This document shows, piece after piece, positions 42,082-49,282 of a DNA stretch of 49,282 nucleotides (positions within the stretch are counted from its first letter, which is position 1; each line of letters starts with the position of its first letter). Origin of the DNA: Spirogloea muscicola (lineage: Eukaryota; Streptophyta; Zygnematophyceae; Spirogloeales; Spirogloeaceae). The notes below the pieces were generated by a model that did no database searches, had not been told where the DNA came from, and saw only the letters and a program-made list of their open reading frames with translations. The stretch spans positions 289,253 through 338,534 of the forward strand of contig WELB01000061.1 of the NCBI GenBank assembly GCA_009602725.1. The letters run 5' to 3'. Both the position numbers and the translations under genes were made by a program.

Positions 42082-45000
42082 CTAGTGAGCCGGTATTTTG
42101 TCGTCCTCTGTCATCTCCTTCTCAGCAGGAGCTTCCTTGCCGGAGAGATGATAGTAGGCCAGGAAGGCCCAGTCCCAGAGATGAAGCACGATGTACGTGC
42201 CAATGCCAGCAATGACGCCTGTAGCCAATCAACATCAGCAACACAGTGGCTGAGTATATCTCTTTAGTTTGTGTTCATGGCTGGACACTGCCCTGCAGTC
42301 TGTACTGATGTACACACTCAGTAAAGAGGTGCATTCTGCAGATTAACCCAGAAGTCCTACAGTAGTGTGCAGGTGACCTTACCATAAGCGATAGAGTAGG
42401 TCAACGGCATGATGAGAATTGTGCAGAAAGCTGGGATGGCCTCCTTCATGTTAAACCTGGTAGTGCACGATGTGAATGGGATCAGCCAAGTAGAAGCTCC
42501 TTGTAGAGCACAGCAATAACTGCCGCGCTATTGTCAGAACCTTGCAATGTTGGCAGGTGTTGAAAACCAATGCTATAAGCCAGGACTTACCAATTGATTT
42601 CTGCGACATTCTTCATCATGAGTGCGCCCACAAGGAAGAGCACTGGTCCTGTGGCCCAGGGGGGAATGGCCTGGAGAAGTGGTGTAAAGAAGAGGGACAA
42701 GAAGAAGTAGAATGCCACAAAAAGTGCTGTCATGCCTGTGCGGCCTCCTTCCCTGATGCCCGTGGCGGATTCAATGAACGTGGTCACTGGGGACGAGCCC
42801 AACGTGGATCCCACGACGATGGCAGCACCATCACTCATGAAAGCATAGTACTGGCCCTCGAAGTTGCCATCGGCATCCACTGCACGGATTTACCCGTTTC
42901 AATGTTAGTTTGAACCAAATGCATCCACATTCTGCAGGCTCTCATTTTCTCATTGAAGACCCATCCCCAAGGATGTGTATGTGTAAAAGGCAGGTCCATG
43001 TGCTTGAATAGCAGTTCAGATTGTGTAGTTACTCACTCAGTCCTGAGAACTTTGCCATCGAATAGAGTGTTCCGGTTGTGTCCATCAGGTCAACATAAAG
43101 GAAGGTAATAAGTGCCACCCAAAGATTGCCATCGCTAAAATTGGAGAAGCTCAGTGCACCGGCAGTCTTCTTGATCGTGTGGAAGTCCACTCCCTGCAAG
43201 GAGACCACAAAATTCTCAAGGTGTCATCTACACAATCCATGCTAGTCTACTATAGCTCTTCAGGAAACTTGCATGTATGAGGCTGCTAAGCTGAAAAGTA
43301 TAAGGAGCCTCAAATTAGCGCTGTAGGCAGAGCCATTTCGGTGCACTTGCAGTGGTGGCACTGCTGGCTTCACCTTTTTCCAGTAATCGTAGATGTACTC
43401 TCCCTGTGAGTCAGTTGTGAAGTAGGTGACCTGGGTGCCGCGGAACCAAGAGACTCCAGTTACAAAGACAATGCCATAGATCATGGCACCCTTGATATTC
43501 TTGACCAAGGCATAAGCCACAATGACGAAACCAGCCACCCTGCATCGACATACACACAATCACGTTAGCACTCAGGTCCTATCACTGGCATCTAGACCAT
43601 GCCTACGGACAAGCGGAAGAGCAGACAATACAATGGGGCTGCCATCGCAGGAACTCATGCACACATATAATCTGGCCACTCACGCAAGCCAGAAGGTGGC
43701 GCTTTCCATCTTGTGGTTCTTGCAGGAGTAGACATTTGAAACAGGGCCGGTAACTTGGAATGCTCCAGTGGAGTCTGCATCAACAGGGGCCCAGTATTGG
43801 CGATGCACTGGGGAGCAAGCTCCTAGTGTGACCAGCGTGGCCGACTCAAAGGTCACCATGCCACCTCCCTCCCCAGACTGAAGCCCAATGAATGCAAGGA
43901 ACGATCCAATGCCTGCATCGTGCAGAGATGTGTGGAGAGCATCAGCAATCTTCCTGCTGGCCACGATCATAAGGAGAATCTACGCCGAGCTCAAGAACAC
44001 ATACTTGATTGAAACCACGGCATGAAGGTCAACAATGTAGGCAGATGCTGTAACATGATAAGAATTCACACCAGCCGACTTCAGTGCAAGACAATACCAG
44101 CAGCAGTGGCGATTCGGACAGGCTTAGGAATGAGCTTCGCTAGTCTGGTGCGCAGTCCAAGGGCAGCAATAAGTAGGAAAATCCAACCCTCCACAAAGAC
44201 TGCAGCGAGGGCCTGCCAGACGAGGGGCAACATAGCAGCTTGAGCATGACCAGCTCCAAATGCAGCCCACATGATGCAAGACTACTTGTATATCCGGCAG
44301 CATTGTTGACCTTCTGTCACCCTCAATGCAGCCCACCAAAATGAACGTGAAGTCGACTGCATGCATAATATACATACCTCCTTGTAAGTAATCTGTCCGG
44401 AACCATGGAAGCCCACAACGGTGTATGCGAAGTAGGCATTGGTACCCATGCCAGGGGCTAACGCAAGGGGTAGATTTGCCAGGCCACCCATGATCAAGCA
44501 GCCAATCATGGCTGATGCAGCAGTTGCAATAATGAGGTCCTTCTTCACTGTGTTCAGGCATGTCTGGTAGCCTGGGTTGACTGCCAAATATGAATCCAAC
44601 ACTAGTAAGTTAGACAACAATTGAAGTTCGACTCTATCCATAAGCAAACCGCAAACTGTAAAAGAAGAAAAGGGGAAACTGCGATGATGTAAGAGATGCA
44701 AGTGCTGCCTGACCAATCAAGGAACAGCATCCAGACACAAACAACTTCTGAGATACAGTAGTATATTGTGCTTTCTCCACGAGACCACCTATTCAGCTCG
44801 CACATGCAAGTAATGCTTGCTGCTACCAAAGGGCAGAGGTAGTATTGGATCCATGGCCTCACTTGGGTCAAAGACGCATCCACCATTGGGTTGCACAGGT
44901 GCAATCAGAGTGCCATTGGCCGAAGAGCCCGTGCACATTGCAAGATTGGTGATGGATGGGTCGCTGCATTCAGTGGGTATGCAATCGTTGATGGAGCAGG

Positions 45001-45304
45001 GCCCACCAGAGTCCGTCAGAATGGACGCGTTAACAGCGAGAATGTATGCCATGGTCAGGAAGGTGGCAGTGCCCGCACGCCACTCGGTCGTTATGCACGT
45101 GCCCCGCTGCTCCATCTTGAAGTACCGCCCAACCTGAGTGCCGAGGTGGAAGTTAACGAGCTTGGAGTTAGAAGATCGAGGTCTGCCAAGAGTGCGTGCT
45201 GCTGCAGCTTTGGGGCTATGCACGGAGGAGCCTGAGGCAGATCCCAAGAGCAAACAGCTGCCCAGGTCCCACTCGGTGCACTCCTCAAGCAAAGGGTCCG
45301 GCAT
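42082..45304 (-). CDS. AzgA/AZG-type purine (adenine-guanine-hypoxanthine) permease
   Basis: Nine exons join in phase: 45304-44863, 44580-44378, 44212-44098, 43912-43684, 43539-43374, 43193-43037, 42880-42591, 42456-42383 and 42218-42082 (TAG), about 604 residues. Family motifs are [152 protein letters not shown] and [12 protein letters not shown]. They define the AzgA branch of nucleobase transporters (plant AZG1/AZG2), proton-coupled importers in the plasma membrane. The substrate-binding Glu/Ser segment [20 protein letters not shown] is intact. An N-terminal extension of about 75 residues precedes GRYFKM. The ATG at 45304 is the first one downstream of a GGC-repeat region, but the frame stays open further upstream, so the start is the weakest point. 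Confidence 0.93.
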
Positions 45305-45376
45305 TGAGATGCTGGCTAACAAGGGGGGGGGGGTGCTCTGGAGCTCTCCAAGGATGCGGGCGGGCCACGGGGCCCT

Positions 45377-45412
<36 letters not shown>

Positions 45413-45799
45413 GTGCCAAGTTGAGGGGGCTGGTTTGATTGGGGGGAATGGGACGCCGTGAGTGGGGGGGGTTCTGCGAGGCCCCAGGATTTTGCTTCCC
45501 CGGGGCTCGATTTGACGGCAAACGGGGGGCTGGGATTCGTGTGCCTTTCCGTCGTATCCTCCTTTTCGGCTAGGCACCCCCCTGCTGCTGGTCAAATGCG
45601 GCCCGGGGGCACCTTCTGGGGAAGGGGGTTGACCACGTGATCCCATGTGGCTGGGCGACGTCCAATCTCCCGACCCTCCTCCTCGGCCCATGTGGCTCCT
45701 CGCCCGGCGGCGCCCGGGGACGGGCGTTGGGGGGATGCAATGGGCTTCTGGCTGCGGCCCTTGTTCCCGGGAACTTGAGGTCCCAGAATAGACCTCAAC
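45305..45799. other. AZG 5' flank, GC-rich
   Basis: The stretch contains (GGC)n at 45378-45411 and G-runs near 45327 and 45463. Both strands are open for long stretches only because of base composition. It is likely a promoter and 5' UTR region. Confidence 0.45.
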
Positions 45800-46261
45800 A
45801 TGGACCGGACACCACCGGTAAGCAAGCTTGAGCTGCTTCCCCCCCGCCGAAGGGCGGTCCGCACAGCCGCGCCGCCCGGCGGGGGCCCGCCCGATCTTTT
45901 CTGCGACGGGCCGGGCACACTGGGGCAAGGTAAAATTTCTTCTGGAACGGCAGGGCGGGCAGCCCGGCGAGGGGCAGACGTAAAACCCCGCCGCGTCGCG
46001 CCGCGGCAGCTGACGCCCGCCGCGCATCGGATCCCCCCCCGAACGCCGCCGCCGGCGCCCGACGAAATCGCCCCCCGCGGCGCCGGGAAGCGTCGGGGAG
46101 ACCGCCGGGGGCTGGGTTACGCTGGGGGCCCGACCCCGCCGGCTGTCTCGCAGACGGCGCAGGCACTCAATGAGAGAGTAAGCTTCTCACTGAGTGCTCT
46201 CCCACAGGACAAGCTGGCCGCGCTGGTTCTTTACAGAGAAAACGAGCTTCTTCCACAATAA
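45800..46261 (+). CDS. Unrecognised ORF, 153 codons
   Basis: The frame runs from an ATG at 45800 to TAA. The first 115 residues are Pro/Arg/Gly-rich and follow base composition. The last 34 (from [20 protein letters not shown] through [16 protein letters not shown]) look more protein-like, with an amphipathic pattern. It could be a first exon of a gene divergent from AZG that was cut off by the retroelement cluster starting at 46265, or a chance frame. I recognise no domain. Confidence 0.25.
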   Translation: MDRTPPVSKLELLPPRRRAVRTAAPPGGGPPDLFCDGPGTLGQGKISSGTAGRAARRGADVKPRRVAPRQLTPAAHRIPPRTPPPAPDEIAPRGAGKRRGDRRGLGYAGGPTPPAVSQTAQALNERVSFSLSALPQDKLAALVLYRENELLPQ

Positions 46262-46264
46262 CGT

Positions 46265-46625
46265 GAGCTTATGAGGAAGAAGTGGCTCTCCCAATGGGGG
46301 CATGGGCTGTGAGAAGCCAGCCCGAAAAAAATTGACAAGGTTCGAAGGGGCCAAACTACGAGCTAAGCAGCGACTGCGGGGCCTGAAGAGAGAGTGCGCG
46401 CCCATAGAGAAGAAGTGGCTCTCCCAATGGGGGAAAGGGCTGTGAGAAGCCAGCCCGAAAAGAATTGACAAAGATAGAGAAGGCTATGGCAGAACGGGGG
46501 AGGATGGACCACTCAGTAATTATGAGGGAGCGCACTCTCTTCCGGAGGGGGCGGGGGCTGTGAATGGCCAGCCCAGAAAGAATGGACAACGCGCGCGGTG
46601 CGCTTGTAATGCAAGGGAGGCCAAA
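46265..46625 (-). repeat. Three retroelement tails in series
   Basis: Hairpins on the minus strand lie at 46304-46323 and 46437-46456 (both GGGCTGTGAGAAGCCAGCCC on +) and at 46555-46574 (GGGCTGTGAATGGCCAGCCC). Between the last two, CATAATTACTGAGTGGTCC (read on the minus strand) preserves the ORF stop and the start of the 3' UTR, which shows how the tail joins the ORF. The block ends with GCGCGCGGTGCGCTT, shared with 26758, 47203 and 48300. Confidence 0.82.
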
Positions 46626-47509
46626 GCAAGCCAGCACATGTTTTGAAGAATAGCACAGAAGGATCAGAGAGGGGGTCAGGCAATCAACAAAAAACACAAA
46701 TGAAAAGGGGGACCTTTTTCCCGAAGAGAGACTCCAGTACCCACGAGAGAGCACGTGTCTGCCAGACATATCCGGGGCCGCCGTTTCGCAAGCCTAGCTC
46801 AGTGCGGAATTTTCAAGAAGCTCTATCCAAGGAAACTACCTACTTCCCACGAAGGGGGCGAGGTCTGCAAAAGAAAAATTGCTAACGGCCAGCAGAAATG
46901 AATTGCAAGGTCCAGAAGCAAGTTCAGGTAAGTGGGGGGCAAGGGCTCCGTTTGGGAGTGCCAACGGCACCGGTAAAATGTACATGACTCATGCAGCAAA
47001 CGGTCCTGCTAATGTCACTGCACCGTAAATGTAGCTAAGTACGGTCCGAGGGCCCCGGGTCTCGTCCTTTGCGCGCACCGCCCAGGCGGGTTGGCTCGGT
47101 GCGGGCTAGCCCCTGAGTCCGTACTTCCGTATGGCAGGAAGCAGCAGGCGCTGCTTCGTGCCGCGCGCCAGCCTCTTGGATTGGTCTGGCACTAAAAGAG
47201 ACAAGGCGCGCGGTGCGCTTGAAATGGAAAGCGCGGCCAATTCAAGCCAATACATTGTTCAGACAGAAACGAACGCAAAGAAAATGGGGGCCTTTTTGAC
47301 CGGTCCCACGACCACTTCCCGGAGCTGCGGGATGAGCGGGGCAGCAACGAGAAACAGCTCTTCAATATAAGTCAATGGCTTGAGAGGCCAGCCAAGGGAA
47401 TGCACAAGGCACAAACCAGCAGGCGCTGCTCTGTGCCGCGCGCTCAGCCTCCTGAAATCGTCGTATCTACATCGTCTCACCAGGCCCGCCCCTCCGATGG
47501 TGGGACCTT
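46626..47509. repeat. Retroelement-derived and dispersed repeats
   Basis: 46946-47063 is the inverted partner of 5105-5237. A short direct repeat (CAGCAGGCGCTGCT...TGTGCCGCGCGC) occurs at about 47143-47180 and 47418-47455. GGCGCGCGGTGCGCTTG lies at 47203. CAATGGCTTGAGAGGCCAGCC near 47371 is a decayed tail. No cellular gene is seen. Confidence 0.55.
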
Positions 47510-47880
47510 GGGGCACGCGGTCGGCCATGCGGCCCGGGGCAAGGAGCGAAATTATGCCGATTGATGAATTCGCGGCCCTGGCGATAGATGTACACGGGGC
47601 TTTCGGCAGCCGCTGGCTGGATCTCCTCCAGCGGCTTGCCCGTCAGGCCATTGACCGACGGCCGGGTCTGCCAGGGGCGCTGCCCGGCTTCAACGCCGAC
47701 GGTTCGCTCGCCCGAGTCTTCCGTATGCGCTTGGCGGTATCGTTTCAACGCTCCCTTGCCTACGCCCGTCCACACGCGAGCAGGCCGTGCTATGGCCGCT
47801 GCCTCTGGGTCTCGGCGGAGTGCCTCTTTCCCTGCAGCGAGGTACTCCGACCTGATGTTGCTCACTCGTGGGTACTGAGC
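47510..47880 (+). mobile_element. Retroelement ORF C-terminus with two frame breaks
   Basis: GHAARGKERNYAD is followed by an indel, then DEFAALAIDVHGAFGSRW, LARQAIDRRPGLPG and GSLARVFRMRLAVSFQRSLA. A second shift near 47765 leads to VHTRAGRAMAAASGSRR and YSDLMLLTRGY with TGA at 47876-47878. It is a close relative of the minus-strand copy ending at 35175. Confidence 0.72.
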
Positions 47881-47924
47881 TTCCCTCTGCAATGACCACC
47901 CCCGGGCCGACCACTTCTTCCCAT

Positions 47925-48223
47925 GCGCCATGGACATCTAGTGCGGCTACGGAACGAAGTGGTCTTCCCTCCTCCATCGCCTGGCACTGCATGTCGATGC
48001 CCGCCGACGTAGTCGGGCGGGTAGCTTGGGGCATTCTAGCGTCCCGCAAGCCATCGTTGTATGCTATAGAATGCGGCTATCATTGAGTTTACAGCGTTCC
48101 CAGGCACTCGCGATACACCAGCGTGCTGGTCGTGCATTAGCCCAGGCTAAAGGCTTCCGTGGTGGTGGTTTGGCGCCTCAGTATAGCATGTCAGATATGC
48201 ATGTGCTCACTCGGGGTTATTAG
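47925..48223 (+). mobile_element. Retroelement ORF C-terminus, second subfamily
   Basis: After a damaged start (an in-frame TAG near 47939) the frame reads GYGTKWSSLLHRLALHVDAR, then YRMRLSLSLQRSQALAIHQR, AGRALAQAKGF and LAPQYSMSDMHVLTRGY, ending with TAG at 48221-48223. Its downstream bases (TGTCCCCCTTAGCC) differ from the GTGGTCC tail of the other subfamily. Confidence 0.68.
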
Positions 48224-48968
48224 TGTCCCCCTTAGCCAGCTCATTACCCAGTTGACAGGTCATTTGTACGGCTAGAATTGGCCTCCCTTTCAATTTCATG
48301 CGCACCGCGCGCCTTCTCTCTTCTGAAGTCACCGACACCCCGAGACGCAGTGACTCCGACAGGCGGCAGAGCAAGGGCACAGCGGCTGACGGTGGGCAAA
48401 AGTCGCCCGCCTCGCCTGCGGCACCCACTGCGCCGCTTTCAGCGCCCTGTGTGCCGCACACTGCTCACAGGGCGGCGCCATGGCACCCTCGGAGCTCCAG
48501 GAGGTGTGTGCCGCATTCCCTCGAGCCTGTCATTGCCCGCTCAGGCAGCGCAGAGCCTGAGCCGGAGCGGACGCAGGCAAGGATGTGCCAGGCGGGCGGG
48601 CAGCGAGGCCTTCGCCTGGAGAGGAGCTGCTTGCCCCGTGGTCGGGGACGTCAATGCTGACTTATGCTCTCTGTCTCCCGCAAGCGCCGCCTGCAGGAGC
48701 TATGGACGCCCGTGGAGGACATTGCCTCGGTCGTGGACGGCCTCCGTGCGAGCTTCCGCAGCGGCGCCACGCGCCGCTACAGCTGGCGCAAGGCACAGCT
48801 TTGCGCATTAGAGCGCATGATTGAGGAGAATTTTGGCGAGATTGCGGCCGCCAACAAGGTGGACCTCAACACCTCAGAGTTCTTCACCGGCGTGGGGTCG
48901 CTCCCGCAACCCAATGTCCACCTTGCCACCGTCGCGCTGTCTTGTCGAAGAGAGTGCAGATTTTCGAC
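48217..48968 (+). repeat. Right arm of the inverted duplication (aldehyde dehydrogenase 5' region)
   Basis: The arm matches 26109-26866 in reverse with only scattered substitutions (for example T/C at 48676). The right break is at the shared GTGCAGATTTT. Thirteen bases later a second copy of a 28-base sequence begins (48981-49008), identical to 48294-48321 within the arm. Confidence 0.9.
48664..48896 (+). pseudogene. Aldehyde dehydrogenase exon-1 fragment
   Basis: ATG at 48664 opens [14 protein letters not shown] and continues to [11 protein letters not shown], the same 77 residues as exon 1 of the full gene at 26179-26411. Only a short piece of intron follows before homology stops at about 48968. 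No further exons are in the window, so it is a broken copy as far as can be seen. Confidence 0.8.
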
Positions 48969-49038
48969 GCCAGTGACGCCTTTCATGCGCACCGCGCGCC
49001 TTCTCTCTGCATCGTCTTGTGTTTGGCTTTTGCGCACT

Positions 49039-49282
49039 ATGTCGAGGACGCCGCCGCCGCCGCCGCCACCCCTCCTAAACCCCGGGCTGCCGCCGGCGTC
49101 GCTGCCGGCGGCGCCCGCCATGGGGTCCGCGGCGCGCCGGCCCCCTCCCGGCCTGTCCCTCGCACCCGCCGCAGCTGCTCCCGCCGTCGCCCTGCCGCCC
49201 GTTGCCGCCGCCCTCGCCTCCGCCGGCCCGCTCCCCGTCGCCTCAACCGCGCGCTGCCGGCGCCGCCGACGGAGTCCGAGCC
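49039..49282 (+). CDS. Pro/Ala-rich open frame, partial (runs off window)
   Basis: ATG at 49039 opens MSRTPPPPPPPLLNPGLPP and stays open for 81 codons to the edge, with an Ala/Pro/Arg composition like the transit-peptide first exons elsewhere in the window. It could be the first exon of a chloroplast-targeted protein. GC content makes chance openness likely, and no domain is visible. Confidence 0.3.
   Translation, partial: MSRTPPPPPPPLLNPGLPPASLPAAPAMGSAARRPPPGLSLAPAAAAPAVALPPVAAALASAGPLPVASTARCRRRRRSPS

Noticed and set aside
44789-46027. 412-codon minus-strand ORF overlapping the AZG first exon
   Set aside because: Only its last quarter is AZG. The upstream part is a composition-driven open frame through GGC repeats and proline runs, so I start the gene at 45304.

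Overview
The window reads as nuclear DNA of a chlorophyte green alga. I see eleven recognisable genes plus the 3' end of one more. All but the end fragment are split by GT-AG introns. Several products belong in a chloroplast: a phylloquinone methyltransferase, a LHC-like stress protein, a DEG5-type lumenal protease and an HEAAH membrane protein of an FtsH-related plant family. Others are eukaryote-specific, such as a BRE/BABAM2 homologue. TTTAGGG-type telomere units occur inside one intron. First exons are very GC- and CGG-rich while later exons and introns are much less so. The class within Chlorophyta (perhaps Trebouxiophyceae) is a guess. Exons were assigned by hand from reading frame, intron phase and family conservation.

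Layout, left to right. 1-267 (+): end of a DEDDy 3'-5' exonuclease. 689-3431 (-): carbohydrate-type sulfotransferase. 3433-6500: repeats from a non-LTR retroelement. 6987-8357 (+): PLAC8/cornifelin protein. 9740-11550: more retroelement pieces. 12161-13087 (+): LHC-like (LIL/SEP) protein. 14013-15504 (-): peptidase E-like protein. 15570-16041: assembly gap. 16042-18300 (+): MenG. 19115-22399 (+): BRE/BABAM2. 22890-26411 (-): membrane-anchored class 3 aldehyde dehydrogenase. 28008-30780 (-): chloroplast M41-like HEAAH protein. 30900-31560: retroelement. 31794-34059 (+): DEG5-like protease. 34975-36500: retroelement and a region of interlocked inverted repeats. 37516-40129 (-): catalase. 42082-45304 (-): AzgA/AZG-type purine permease. 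46265-48223: dense retroelement cluster. 48217-48968: inverted duplicate of the 5' part of the aldehyde dehydrogenase gene. 49039-49282 (+): open frame running off the window.

The genes do not form an operon-like pathway. Four encode plastid functions (LIL/SEP photoprotection, MenG for photosystem I phylloquinone, DEG5 protein quality control, the HEAAH protein). The last two are divergently arranged around a region now occupied by retroelement sequence. Catalase and aldehyde dehydrogenase are detoxification enzymes.

The most distinctive non-genic signal is a dispersed repeat. It carries the end of a retroelement ORF, then a 3' tail containing a conserved hairpin (GGGCTGGCTTTTCACAGCCC and variants) with a fixed downstream block. 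At least fifteen hairpins occur on both strands. Two neighbouring blocks of inverted repeats at 36110-36494 share an unusual A-B-A'-B' order. Single Ns (3432, 6906, 12057, 19281, 31868, 40130) and the 472-N gap all lie at the GC-rich 5' ends of genes, so several N-termini are missing or unreliable.
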